A model generated the notes under the pieces. The model was not told the DNA's origin. It was given only the letters and a program-made list of their open reading frames with translations, and did no database searches. Shown in pieces: positions 1 to 10,779 of a stretch of 64,000 nucleotides of DNA; the first letter of the stretch is position 1; each line of letters opens with the position of its first letter. The stretch is from Heterohyrax brucei (Eukaryota > Chordata > Mammalia > Hyracoidea > Procaviidae). The position numbers and the translations under genes were made by a program. The DNA lies in contig CM053162.1 in NCBI GenBank assembly GCA_028571685.1, positions 13,148,001 to 13,212,000 on the forward strand. The letters run 5' to 3'.

Positions 1-800
1 TTGGAACACCAGTAGTCTGAAATACAACAGATCAAGAACAAAATCAAAGACATAGAAACTTCAATTCAAAACCAAAAAAACAGGATGGAACAAATGGAAA
101 ATAGACTTTCTGACATGGAAGACTGAGCTACTGACTCCAGCATCTATGAGGAGAAATCAGAAAAAAGAAACAAGAAAAATAAAGAAGCATTAAGAAGCAT
201 GTGGGACTCTATTAAGAGGAACAACCTATGATTAATTGGTGTTTCTGAACAGAGCAAGACACCTGAGAACACAGAGAGTACTGTTGCTGAGCTACTGACA
301 GAAAACTTCCTGGAAGTCATGAAGGAAGAGAATATAGACATCTAAGATGCACATCGAGCACCACTCAATATAGATCTCAAAAGAAAGACTCTAAGACATA
401 TTACAATCAAGCTTAACAAAATGAAACATAAGCAGAAACTCTTCAAGGCAGCAAGATTCAAAGCAAAGCTAACATTCGGAGGGAAACCCTGTAGGCTTTT
501 GTTGGATTTCTCAGCAGAAAGAATGCTGGCATGGAGAAAGTACCATGACACATTAAAAGCCTTGAAGGAGAAGAGCTTCCAACCAAGAATTATATATCAT
601 GCAAGATGATCTTTCAAATATGAAAATGAAGACATTTGCAAATAAACAGAAATTCAGAGACTTTGTAAAAACCAAGCCAAAGCTACAAGAAATACTGAAA
701 GAATCTCTTGGCTTAGAAGAACCAAACCACTAAATTTATACTTTAGAAGAAAATACAGGACACATCACCCAGAAACCTACTCAGTTAGGGAAGGCTTCAA
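1..800 (+). pseudogene. L1 ORF1 remnant (RNA-binding chaperone)
   Basis: L1 ORF1 encodes a trimeric RNA-binding protein that coats L1 RNA. The start lies outside the window. Visible pieces are a coiled-coil-like segment at about 30-160, a Lys/Arg/Asn-rich stretch with 'EKSEKRNKKN'-type residues at about 150-185, the RRM entry near 225-245 (NLRLIGV-like in related copies), and a C-terminal domain at 421-609 containing 'LKAARFKAKL'-like and 'FQPRIIY' motifs. Stops at about 124, 229 and 343 and shifts between frames make it a pseudogene. The exact 3' end is uncertain. Confidence 0.85.
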
Positions 801-1165
801 ACTCAATCAAAACAATAATAGTAAAAGAAATGATCCAACGATCATATCGTGAAAACTATGATGTCATCATATTAAAAAGAGGGATGTACTGCAGTCATTA
901 TAGTCCTTCCAGATGGAGAGGAAGTTAATAAGACTGATAGTAATAAAAATTGGGTTTATACACAGTTTATTAAGGGACATGATAGGGCAGCTGTAGAACA
1001 CAATAAAGATGCAACATATCAAATCAAGAAACATAATACAGGAGTCTCAACAACCACAAAACCAACCCTGAAAAAGGTGAAAAATCAACTCACAAAGAAG
1101 AACTTCCCAGAACATATTAAAAACAACAACAGAGAAAACACCAACATAAAAATAAACATATCACA

Positions 1166-2474
1166 ATGACAGCACTGAACACATACCTATCAATAATTAC
1201 ACTGAATGTGAGTGGACTGAAAGATCTGGTAAAGAGACACTGAGTGACATCTTGGAGCAAATACACGGCCCATTCACATGCTGCCTACAGGAAACTCACC
1301 TTAGACTTACAGATAAGAACAAATTAAAAATAAAAGAATGGAAGAATATATATCAAGCTAACAGTGAACAAAGTAGAGCAGATGTGGCAATTCTAATCTC
1401 AGATAATGTAGATTTTAATGTAAAATCCACCATTGTGGACAAGAATGGACACTATTTATTGCTGAAAGGTTCAATACACAAGCAGGACTTAATAATATTA
1501 AATATTTATGTACCTAAGATTAGAGCATGGTGACCTGAGTTAGATATGACTCAATGGCACTTGGCTGGCTAATATTAGAGCGCCTAAATACATCAAATAA
1601 ACATTGACTACACCCAAAAAGGAGATAGATCACACCACAATAACAGTGGGAGACTTCAACACTCCATTTTCAATATTGGACAGATCATCTAGAAAAAAAA
1701 TCTCAATAAAGACACAGAAGACCTTATTGCCACAATTAACCAACTAGACCTCATCAACATACGCAGAACTGTCTATCCATCAGCAGACAACTACATCTTC
1801 TTCTGCAGTGCACATAGAACATTCTCCAGAATAGATCCTATGTTAGGACATAAAGCAATTCTCAACAAAATTCATACAATGGAATTAATGCAATGCATCT
1901 TCTCAGATCATAAAGCCAAAAAAGTCTAAATCAATAGCAGAAAAATACATATATAGAAAATGCAACTCATGGAAACTGAACAATATGTTTTTCAAAAAGC
2001 CATGAGTTCTCAAAGAAATCCAGAATGAAATAAAGAAATTTATGGATTCCAATGAGAATGAAAATACTTCCTACCAGAAACCGTGGGATACAGCCAAAGC
2101 AGTGCTCAGAGGTCAGTTTATCTCCATAAAGGCACACATCTGGAAGGAAGAAAGAAACCAAACCGAAGAACTAATGCTACAGCTTGAAAAAGCAGAGAGA
2201 GCAAGAGAGGAACACCTCAGGCACCAGAAGAAAACAAATCATAAAGATCAGAGCAGAACTAAACAAATTAGAGAATAGAAGAACAGCTGAAAAAATTAAA
2301 AAGATAAAAGCTAGCTTTTTTAAAAGATCAACAAAATGGATAAACCACTGGCTAAACTTATTAAGAAAAACAGGAGAGGAAACAAATAAACCAAATAAGA
2401 AATGAGAAAGGAGTTGTTATAACACATTCAACAGAAATAAAAAAATATCATAACAGAATACTATGAAAGACTGT
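1166..2474 (+). pseudogene. L1 ORF2, endonuclease region (5' part)
   Basis: ORF2 encodes the L1 endonuclease and reverse transcriptase. The start ATG at 1166 opens a peptide beginning MTALNTYLSIITLN, matching the expected L1 ORF2 N-terminus. The endonuclease motif QETHL lies at about 1288, YQAN at about 1350, and GDFNTP at about 1650. An open stretch at 1252-1533 preserves this fold region, but stops and frame changes interrupt the rest. The frame is split at 2474 by the LTR element and continues at 4432 with the reverse transcriptase. Confidence 0.9.
2470..2474. other. Target-site duplication ACTGT (left copy; right copy 4427-4431)
   Basis: The 5-bp sequence ACTGT occurs directly before the left LTR and directly after the right LTR. 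Five base pairs is the usual duplication length for ERVL-MaLR integrases. Removing the element and one copy restores a continuous L1 ORF2 sequence. Confidence 0.93.
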
Positions 2475-2974
2475 TGTTTTAGTCAGCTAGGGCTGCTCTA
2501 ACAGAAATACCACAGAGTGGATGGCTTTAACAAAGAAAGATTTATTCTTACACAGTCCGGTAGGTTGCGAGTCCATATTCAGGGTGTCCGCTCTAGGGAA
2601 AGACTTTCCCCTTGACGGCTCTGGAGGAAAGTCCAGTATTGCATCAGTCATTGTCCAGGGAGCGTCCTAACGCAAGAACCTCTGGTCTGAACGACGCGTT
2701 CTGCTCCCGGTGCTGCTTGCTTGATGGTAGCGAGGTTCTCAAATTGTCCTTGGTTGTTTTTCCTTTTATTCCTTGCAAGCTAAAAGCATTAAGGGTGGGG
2801 CAAGCCATACTCCAGGGAAACTTCCCCATAGCAGGAATTCACAGCCCCACCCTAATCCTTTAACCTACAGGTTAGCAAAACCACGCAATGGAGGACATTT
2901 CCAAGATACTGGGAACCATATCCCAGCCACATGGCTGCACACATTTTTTGGGGGACACAATTCAAACCATGACA
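2475..2974 (-). repeat. 3' LTR of the nested MaLR-like element
   Basis: A 500-bp LTR, reading TG...CA on the - strand. Near its - strand 3' end is an AATAAA-type polyadenylation signal (complement of the 'tttatt' at about 2543), about 70 bp before the LTR end, a normal MaLR arrangement. It is nearly identical to 3927-4426 and clearly related to the solo LTRs at 22593 and 28058. Confidence 0.92.
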
Positions 2975-2986
2975 TCCCACCCTTTG
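2975..2986 (-). other. Polypurine tract of the MaLR-like element
   Basis: On the - strand this reads caaagggtggga, immediately upstream of the 3' LTR. That is the expected place and composition for the plus-strand DNA primer of an LTR retrotransposon. Confidence 0.75.
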
Positions 2987-3905
2987 ACAACCCAAAAATC
3001 ACATCACAAAATTTAACACATTCATCTCACCATGGCAAAATTATGTCCATCCATATAACAGAAGTCTTAAATCAGTTCCAAGTCCAAAATACAAAAACTC
3101 TTCCACATCTGTGAAACTTAGAAGGCATTAACAGGCAACAGGCAAGTCAACAGAACACATTACATTAGCCCTCAAAGCTTTGGAAATACTCTTATGTTTT
3201 CTGAGACATTCTACACAACAGCAATGCTCTCCAGACTCTAGGTATGGGCCACACTCTCAGGTTTCTGAGTGGAGACCTCCAGCCCCGTGCTACAACTCTG
3301 CCTTCAAGGCCCACTTGGACAGAAACTCTGCCCTATTGGCTTTAGGAACACCCTAAGCCCAACTGAGTGGCAATTCCACCCTTATGAACACAGCACGCCA
3401 TGGTTCCACCCTTTCAAACCCCTGAGGTCATGGCCATACCTCTTGAGACTGAGGCAGCTCAGCTTCTCAGCTATTTGTCTCTTCAGCGTCAGCTTCCTCT
3501 GGCCGCATGGCCTGGGCCTCAGGCCCACATCTGCCCTGCTGGGCAAGTGTTCCAAAGCTCTGTAGCTCCACTGGTTTAAGTGCCCGGAGGCACCCCACTC
3601 TTGCTGGAAAGCGTCCTGCCCAAAGGCACTCAACTCTCTCACTCGGTGGGTCAGCAAGGCCAGCTCCACTGATTCAAGTGCACAGAGGCACCCCGTTCCG
3701 CGAGGAAAACTCTGCGCAGGCACTGACCTCTCTCGCTCCACGGGTTGGCTCCAGCGCTGCCTCTGGTTCTGCTGCTGCCGCTGCCGCTGCTGCCGGTCCT
3801 CTGTTGTTTCTCACCATCTGCGCCTTCTTCGTTCCTTCTGAATCTTCTATCCATTCGCAGTTTCAAAGGGGCTTCCACATTTTAGGTATTTGCTAGAGCA
3901 GCACC
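2987..3905 (-). mobile_element. Internal region of the MaLR-like element
   Basis: About 0.92 kb with no recognisable retroviral protein. It contains two copies of a unit with a 98-bp period (about 3564-3661 and 3662-3755) and a GCN/CCG trinucleotide run at about 3767-3800. Short open frames on both strands have low-complexity translations and match no family I know. The homologous stretch at 36646-37262 shares the tandem unit, so it belongs to the family rather than to this copy. Confidence 0.75.
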
Positions 3906-3922
3906 CCACTCCCATGGTACCA
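3906..3922 (-). other. Primer-binding site, leucine-tRNA type
   Basis: On the - strand this reads tggtaccatgggagtgg, four bases downstream of the 5' LTR. It begins with the universal TGG and resembles the leucine-tRNA primer-binding site I recall for ERVL and MaLR elements. A related sequence sits beside the LTR at 37275, and a shorter remnant beside the LTR at 42359. Confidence 0.7.
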
Positions 3923-3926
3923 ATAC

Positions 3927-4426
3927 TGTTTTAGTCAGCTAGGGCTGCTCTAACAGAAATACCACAGAGTGGATGGCTTTAACAAAGAAAGATTTATTCT
4001 TACACAGTCCGGTAGGTTGCGAGTCCATATTCAGGGTGTCCGCTCCAGGGAAAGACTTTCCCCTTGACGGCTCTGGAGGAAAGTCCAGTATTGCATCAGT
4101 CATTGTCCAGGGAGCGTCCTAACGCAAGAACCTCTGGTCTGAACGATGCGCTCTGCTCCCGGTGCTGCTTGCTTGATGGTAGCGAGGTTCTCAAATTGTC
4201 CTTGGTTGTTTTTCCTTTTATTCCTTGCAAGCTAAAAGCATTAAGGGTGGGGCAAGCCATACTCCAGGGAAACTTCCCCATAGCAGGAATTCACAGCCCC
4301 ACCCTAATCCTTTAACCTACAGGTTAGCAAAACCACGCAATGGAGGACATTTCCAAGATACTGGGAACCATATCCCAGCCACATGGCTGCACACATTTTT
4401 TGGGGGACACAATTCAAACCATGACA
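3927..4426 (-). repeat. 5' LTR of the nested MaLR-like element
   Basis: The second 500-bp LTR, followed on the - strand by the primer-binding site. It differs from the other LTR at three positions, all C/T transitions, two of them at or next to CpG sites, which is typical of recent decay by deamination. Confidence 0.92.
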
Positions 4427-4431
4427 ACTGT

Positions 4432-6951
4432 ACTCTAGCAAGGTTGAAAGCCTAGAGGAAATGGACAAATTCCTCGATTCATATAGCCAAGTGCCGTTGA
4501 TTCATATAACCTACTCAAATTATGACAAGGTGAAGCAGAACAACTTAATAAATCCATCACAAAGGAAGATATTGAAAAAGTCATCCAAAAACTACCAACC
4601 AAAAAAAAGCCTGGGCCCAGGTGGCTTCACCACATAATTCTACCAATCTTTTAGAGAAGAGTTATCTCCGATATTACTGAGACTATTTCACAATATAGAA
4701 AGGGATGAAATACTCCCAAATTCATTCTAGAAAGCCAGTGTAACCCTGATACAAAAGCCAGGGAAAGACCCAACCAAAAAGGAGAACTACCGACAGATAT
4801 CACTCATGAATCTAGGTGCAAAAATCTTCAACAAAATTCTTGCCAGTGGAATACAACAACATATCCAAAAAATATATATCATGACTAAGTTGGATTCACA
4901 CCAGGGATGCAAGGCTGGTTCAACATCAGAAAAACAATTAATGTGATCAACTGCATAAATAATACAAAAGACAAGAATCATCTGATTTTGTCCATTGATA
5001 CAGAAAAGGCATTTGATAAAGTCCAACACCCGTTCATGCTAAAAACTCTCAGAAAAATAGGAATAGACAGCAATTTCCTCAATGCAATTAGGGCTATTTA
5101 TACAAAGCCAACTGACTACGTCATCTTAAATGGAGGGAGACTGAAACAACTTCCCCTGAGAACAGGAAGTACACAAGGATACCCACTCTCACTTCTCCTA
5201 TTCAACATTGTACTAGAAGCTCTAGCCAGAACAATTAGAAAAGACCAAGAAATAAAAGGCATCTTTGCAGATAATATGATTGTATACACCAAGAATCCAT
5301 AAGCAGACTACTCAAACTGATAGAAGAGTTCAGCAAAGTATCAGGATTCAAGATAAATATAAGTAAATCAGTAGGTTTCCTTTATACCAACAACGAGATT
5401 ATTAAAGAAGAAATCACCAAATCAATATCATTTACTATAGCCCCTAAGAAGATAAATCTAATTACACAAATAACAGACCTATACAAAGAGAATTACAAAT
5501 CTTTACTACAAGAAACTAAGAGAGACTTACATAAACTTAGAAACCTACCCTGCTCATGGATAAGAACACTTAACATCGTCAAAATGTCTATTTTGCCCAA
5601 AGCAATCTACTTATACAATGCCGTCCCAATATAAATTCCAATGACACTTTTTAATGAGATGGAGAAACAAATTACCAACTTTATTTGGAAAGGGAAGAAG
5701 CCCTGGATAAGTAAAGCACTACTGAAGAAGAAGAATACACTGGGAGGCCTCTCACTACCTGATTTAGGACCTATTACACTGTCACAGTAGTCAAAACAGC
5801 CTGGTACTGGAATGAAAAGAGACAGATAGATCAATGGAACAGAATTGAGACACCAGAGATGACACTATCTTCCTATGAACAGTTGATATTTGACATAGGC
5901 CCTAAGACATTAAACTGGGGTAAAAACAATCTCTTCAACAAATGATGCTCACAAAATTGGATATCTATCTGTAATAAATTGAAGCCAAGCCAAGCCAAGT
6001 GCCACTGAGTCAGATCCGACTCATGGTGACCCTACAAGACCCATATCTTACACCTTATACAAAAACCAACTCAAACTGGATAACAGACCTAAACATCAAA
6101 TCTAAAAGGATAAAGCCCATCCAAGAAAAAGTAGGAACAACAATGGAAGTTTTAATACACAACATAGACAGACTTCAAAATTTGTCAAACAAACTACAAA
6201 AAACAGAAGAGAAAAGAGATTAAACACTTTTCCTCCCCCAAAGGCTATATTAAAAGAATTAAAAGGCCACCTACAGAATGGGAAATAATATTTGACAACT
6301 GTATGCTTGACCGATGCCTGATCTCTGTATTCCATAAGGTACTACAAAATATCAATAAGAAAAAGATAAATCACCCAATTAAGCAAGGGACAAAGGAGAT
6401 GGACAGACACTTCTCTAAAGAGGAGATCCAGGCAGCCAAAAATACACATGCAGACATGCTCACAATTATTAGTTACTAAAAATTTCAAATCAAAACTACA
6501 ATGTGATACCATCTCACCCCAACAAGGTTGGCCATGATCCAAAATATGCAAAACAACAAATGTTGGAGAGGCTGTGAAGAAGTTGGAATGCTCCTACACT
6601 GTTGGTGGGGTTCCAAAATGTCTGGATCTAGATATACCATTTGACCCAGTAATTCTACTGCTGGGAATATACCCTACAGAAGCAAGGCCATTCACACCAA
6701 CTGATACATGCACACAAATGTTTATTGCAGCACAGTTCACAATAGCAAAAAGATGGAATCAACCCGAATGCCCAACAACAAAGGAATGGATAGGTAAACT
6801 ATGGTATATATACTCAATGGAACACTATGCAATGATAAAGAACAACGATGATTTTAGGAAACGTCTCATAACCTGGTTTCAATTGGAAGACATTATGCTG
6901 GGTGAAAGTAGTCAGAAACAAAGGGACAAATATTGTATGAGACTTGTATGA
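4432..6951 (+). pseudogene. L1 ORF2, reverse transcriptase and C-terminal region
   Basis: Continuation of ORF2 after the nested element. Reverse transcriptase motifs include the palm aspartate in '[14 protein letters not shown]' (about 4994-5032), 'GSTQGYPLS' (about 5167) and, in place of the catalytic FADD, 'FADN' near 5266, so a catalytic aspartate is lost. The thumb region follows at about 5300-5960, and the C-terminal part is open at 6574-6951, ending at a TGA. Stops, frameshifts and a SINE fragment at 5982 interrupt it. Confidence 0.92.
5982..6029 (-). mobile_element. AfroSINE fragment inside L1 ORF2
   Basis: About 48 bp matching the 3' core of an AfroSINE in reverse ('gagtcagatccgactcatgg') sits between ORF2 segments that are contiguous in the L1 copy near 55135. 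The piece is too short for a normal full insertion, so it is a truncated insert or the remains of one. Confidence 0.75.
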
Positions 6952-7945
6952 TAAGAACTTAAGAACAGATTCATGAATAGAAGAAAAGACTCTTTGACGG
7001 CTGCAAGGGTGGGGAGACAGCGGGTGTTTGGGGAGAGGTTTTAGATTAGATAATTGATAGAAATTTTGTTGGGTGAAATCAGTGACAGCACACATTAGAA
7101 AGAAGATCTATATTAACTGGACTTCAACATAACACTATTACTCCTCCCATCTTAACCCAATATTGCAAGGACACAGTAGCTGGGTGTTGGGGTGTGGACC
7201 ATGCTCTCAGGGGAAATCAAGGCCAATTGGCATAACTAGCATTTTGCAATGAGAACCTTCTGCACCATGCATTGGTAAGTGGAGTCTGGAGTCTTAAAAG
7301 CTGCCAAGCTGCCATCTGAGGGTGCAGCAAATGATCCCAACACAGCAGGAACGGATGATCACCAAGGACCAAAATGACACGGGGGAAAGAGAATCCAGAA
7401 GACAGAGAGACCCACGTGAGTGGGTGACTACATCAGCTTGTGACCAGAAGAACCTCATGGTGCCTGGCCACCACCAGTGATAGCTGTGATGCAGCTCACA
7501 AAGTTGAGTTTCACTGGCATAAGGAGGGGTACACCTTGTGATCTCAACTAAAAGACTGCAGTTGATGGTCCAGGGGCCTTTGAGTTCCCCTGGGAGCATG
7601 GCCCCTGGCCCTGATGCTGCCCCTGTGAATAAATCATAATGGAGGTCCACTCTTTGAACAGGAGTGGATTGCACTTGGTGACATAGAGTGACCATATCAT
7701 TTGTGTACTTCATGGTTTCATGGGTCTATAGGATGTCATCCTGCTGATCTCTTACTGGAGGCAGGGGAGTGGGTGGAGAGGAGAGGATAGAGGATTGTTG
7801 GCAGGATAAGACACATATGGAGTGGACAGGAAGAGTGTGCTGTCTCCGGGAAGGAAGAGCAGTGGGAGGTGCATATAGGTGGACATGCATATTTATATGG
7901 GAACGTACATTTTCATTCAATTATAATAAAATTAAAAATGAAAAA
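6952..7945 (+). mobile_element. L1 copy 1, 3' UTR and A-rich tail
   Basis: About 1 kb of 3' UTR follows the ORF2 stop. It is homologous to the - strand 3' UTRs at 23985-24849 and 56937-57944 and ends in an A-rich stretch near 7917-7945. It contains a long antisense open frame, described separately. Confidence 0.85.
7294..7713 (-). other. Antisense open frame in the L1 3' UTR (139 codons)
   Basis: An open frame of 139 codons lies antisense to the L1. Its translation aligns with the 155-codon frame at 57198-57665 in another L1 3' UTR, sharing stretches such as VDLHYDL, GAMLPGE and YHWWW. No protein family is recognised. The equivalent region near 24322 carries a stop in this frame. Shared ancestry of the repeat may explain the similarity, so coding is unproven. 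Confidence 0.3.
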
Positions 7946-9060
7946 AGAAGTGGAAGCATAAAAGACCACCAACATCCTCATTTGTCCCTCCCCTCCGGTT
8001 GGGAGAGGCTTTCATTAAACCACTCCAGTCACTAAATTTTGATTGAAAACAGTTTAGAGAAAAATCTCTAAAAATTGGACCAGTTAAGATAGGCCAAGTC
8101 ATGCCGCTTTCTAATATGGATCACACTTTTATAAGGAAATTTGAAGACCAAAGAGACCAGTGCTAAGGGAAACATGTCTACTGTCACTAGATAGCATGCA
8201 CTGAACTTCTAACTTCAGTCTTCGTAGGAGATGAAAGTTGTAGCCACTGTTTTGAGGTTAGAGACAAGTGTTAGCTCTGAGTCCTAAGACTGATGGAGCC
8301 ATTTTCTGTTTGGGCTGCTACCTTCTTTTCTAAATATTCATTAAACAAAGTCACTCAGTAAGCTCATTCTTTACACAGAGTTATTTGATAAACTCAGCTA
8401 TCATTTATCCATCACTGTAGAAATAGGGAGATCAGGCTAAGTTTGTTAGAAAGTCAGTCTTTCTTACAGCAGTGCCCATTTATGCTTTCCTCTTTTCCTT
8501 TTGACCACTTCTTTTCCTACTTATTCCCACAAACTTTCCTGATTAGTTTCTAGCAACTGGGCCTCGGCACTGATTCCTCCTGGATAAAAGGCCCTGCAGC
8601 CTAAGACTGCTCTCATAATGCATGAGAAGCACATCATACTCCAGTGCCAAACATCAAAGCTGCATCCATAGCTCATGACTGACCTTCAGGGTGAAGACGG
8701 TAGAGGTCACTTGGTATGGGAGACAAGAGAGGCCACAAGTCTCTTGGATATTCATATCATTACTCTTACTCTTCTGCCTCTCTAGTGTCACACTTCATTT
8801 CTTTTAAGTTTTCTTTTTTTAATCCCTTTCTAGGGACTTGCTCTGGACTATAGATGATCATTTAGTTTCTCCTAGTCAAGTGTAAGCTTTTATGGGATAC
8901 ATAAAACAATGGAAGAAGACTCAGTTCCCTTGCTGCCACTTTCTCCCACTTCAAGTTCCCGGCCTGCAAAAAGATGTTATTCTTTGGAATAACTCAGTCA
9001 TGTGATTTACTTTATCACAAAAAAAATCCCTCTTAAAGGCCCCAGTTGATTGAGACTGCA
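7946..9060. other. Unassigned non-coding DNA
   Basis: No open frame with a recognisable product, no RNA gene and no repeat family I can name. Base composition is ordinary mammalian. Confidence 0.5.
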
Positions 9061-9066
9061 CTATGA

Positions 9067-9613
9067 CTGACAATCAAGTTCACAAACTCATACTAGAAAG
9101 AGTGCTACATAACTCTTTGCTGAATATCACTATTCTCAGTTTTGAAATACTCCCCTGAAGAAGTTCTTCATCTGTGCCAATGCCTAGTCTACTCTTCAAA
9201 GCAGTTTTATAACTCTTTCTGGAACGGCCATCAGAGCTGTCATCATATTGCCCTTGATGTCCTGAATGTCATCAAAATGTTTTCCTTTCAATATTTCCTT
9301 TATCTTTACGTAAAGAAAAAAGTCACTGGGGGCAGATCAGGTGAGTAGGGTGGATGTTCCAATATACTTATTTGTTTACTTGCTAAAAACTCCCTCACAG
9401 GCAACCACACAATTAAGTTCATGAACTTGCCACCATGCCAACCTGTGTAATGGTTATTCCGGAAAGAGTTTCACAATTGCTTTGAAGAGTGGATGAGGAA
9501 CTGTCATCAGTGCATAGCTTTCCAAGGGGGATACTTTAAAGCTGACCACAGCAATAGTCAGCAATGAGGTATGTAGCACTTTAGAACAATTAAGTTTGTG
9601 GACTTGATTGTCA
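9067..9613. mobile_element. Mariner DNA transposon relic with inverted structure
   Basis: The outer 21-bp ends (9067-9087 and 9593-9613) are inverted copies with one mismatch. The left arm, read on the - strand, translates to a decayed mariner transposase C-terminus with a 'PYSPDL' motif (about 9330-9350) and a 'CFEE' segment. The right arm, read on the + strand from about 9460, gives a second copy of the same C-terminus ('NCFEEW', 'FQGGYF'). Both arms therefore carry the 3' end of mariner, facing outward. Stops and frameshifts show it is dead. Confidence 0.75.
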
Positions 9614-9630
9614 AGCCTTGTAGTTAAAAG

Positions 9631-9782
9631 TAGAAACCCTTGTGGCACAGTAGTAGAGCTACAGCTGCAGTCCAAACCAACCAGGTGCTCCTTGGAAACT
9701 CTATGGACCAATTCTTCTCTGTCTTATAGGATCACTATGAGTCAGAATCAACTTGATAGCAATAGGTTTAATGGGATTTATG
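9631..9782 (+). mobile_element. AfroSINE
   Basis: A full-length tRNA-derived SINE starting 'tagaaacccttgtggc', with A-box-like and B-box-like promoter segments and the conserved core 'atgagtcagaatcaact'. It is flanked by a 10-bp duplication, tagttaaaag (9621-9630) and tggttaaaag (9781-9790), with one mismatch. Confidence 0.92.
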
Positions 9783-9790
9783 GTTAAAAG

Positions 9791-10317
9791 AAATTCCAAA
9801 TTTTAAGGAACAAAACTGAGGTCAGTTTTGACAGGGACTCTGGACAGCAAAAAGTATTGAAAGACGTGCAAAGGCAAAGTAAAGCAAAGAAAATGTTTAC
9901 GTATGGAGTGTGGCAATTAACTGCTTTGGGACTTCATTCTAAACCAGTATTTAGTCTAGCATGCTTCCCTCTATCGGTGCTCCTGTCTGCAGCCTTTTAT
10001 TCCAATGGCTAATGACTTGGTCTATCCAGTGACAAGGACTTTTATGCCACAAAAAGCCCTAGGGAGAAGATCTCGTGAAAGAGAAAAGGGTAGAGTATTG
10101 GAAGTACAAGGGAATTCTTAGAAATACTCCCTACTTTCCTTACTTATTCTTATTTTTGTGGCATTTTTAAAGGCAAATCCATCAGAACTGTAACGGATGC
10201 AAGTAGTGAAAACATCCCTAAGCTCCCATTCCTGTGCAGGCAGCCTGTGCTTATGACATTCTTGGGCTCCTTACCCTTTGCCAAGAGTCCATACAATGCA
10301 TGATGATCCCACATATT
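9791..10317. other. Unassigned non-coding DNA
   Basis: No gene or recognisable repeat seen. A short open frame on the - strand at 10150-10350 overlaps the following SINE and has no known motif. Confidence 0.45.
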
Positions 10318-10458
10318 TTGGAGCAGAGCTGCACACTGCAGGGTTTTCAATGGCTGTAATCTTGTGGAAGTAGTTGTCTAGGGCACATTTGAACTATTAA
10401 CCTTTCAGTTAGTAGCTGGAGAGCAAACTGTTTGTGTCACCCAGGGAGCTTGGCTCCC
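10318..10458 (-). mobile_element. AfroSINE, diverged
   Basis: Reverse-oriented AfroSINE with the longer middle segment ('gggttttcaatggctgtaa') and a degraded tRNA-like head near 10380-10450. Confidence 0.7.
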
Positions 10459-10499
10459 AAGGCAGGCATTAAAAACAAAAAATAAAAATAAAATTTCTG

Positions 10500-10732
10500 G
10501 GTGACATTCTCCAGGCAAAGGAGAAGAGACTACTTGAGTCCTTGGTGATGAAAACAGTTAACATGCTCAGCTATTACCTAAAAGGTTGGAAGTGTGAATC
10601 CAACCAGAGTCATCTAGCAAGAAAGGACTGGTGATCTACTTCCAAAAAATCAGCCACTGAAAGTCCTGTGGAGTACAGTTATACTCTGACATACATGGGG
10701 TTGCCATGAGTCAGAGCTGATTTCTGTTGTTC
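10500..10732 (+). mobile_element. AfroSINE, long variant
   Basis: A SINE with a tRNA-like head, the segment 'gatctacttccaaaaaatca' found in the longer AfroSINE subfamily, and the conserved end 'ccatgagtcagagctgattt'. Confidence 0.85.
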
Positions 10733-10779
10733 TTAGTTGCTATTGAGTTGATTCTAACTCATGGTAGTCCTGCGTTGTA
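10733..10779 (-). mobile_element. AfroSINE/RTE 3'-end fragment
   Basis: About 47 bp reading 'gagttgattctaactcatgg', the reverse of the AfroSINE 3' core, squeezed between a SINE and the RTE 3' end. It may be a separate truncated insert. Confidence 0.55.

Larger units (their letters stand above)
1..2474 (+). mobile_element. L1 LINE, left part (copy 1)
   Basis: This is the left part of a + strand L1 retrotransposon cut by the window edge inside ORF1. It holds the ORF1 coiled-coil and RNA-binding regions, the inter-ORF spacer and the ORF2 endonuclease region. It resumes at 4432 after a nested LTR element and ends with a 3' UTR near 7945. The two parts join cleanly once the nested element and one copy of its 5-bp duplication are removed. 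Many in-frame stops show the copy is dead. Family assignment rests on translated similarity to mammalian L1 ORF1 and ORF2. Confidence 0.93.
2475..4426 (-). mobile_element. Complete ERVL-MaLR-like LTR retrotransposon, young, nested in L1
   Basis: Two 500-bp LTRs (2475-2974 and 3927-4426) flank a 952-bp internal region. On the - strand the LTRs begin TGTCATGG and end CTAAAACA, as in MaLR-type LTRs. The element is bracketed by a perfect 5-bp duplication, ACTGT. A leucine-tRNA-type primer-binding site and a purine-rich tract sit at the expected positions. By reading, the LTRs differ at only three sites, near 2597/4049, 2693/4145 and 2698/4150. No gag, protease or polymerase motif was found, so this is a non-autonomous family as far as can be seen. 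The insertion postdates the host L1. Confidence 0.92.

Noticed and set aside
3382-3896. Open frames of 75-129 codons in the MaLR-like internal region
   Set aside because: They overlap each other on both strands, are low in complexity (a poly-Ala/Ser stretch comes from the GCN run), and show no gag or pol motif.
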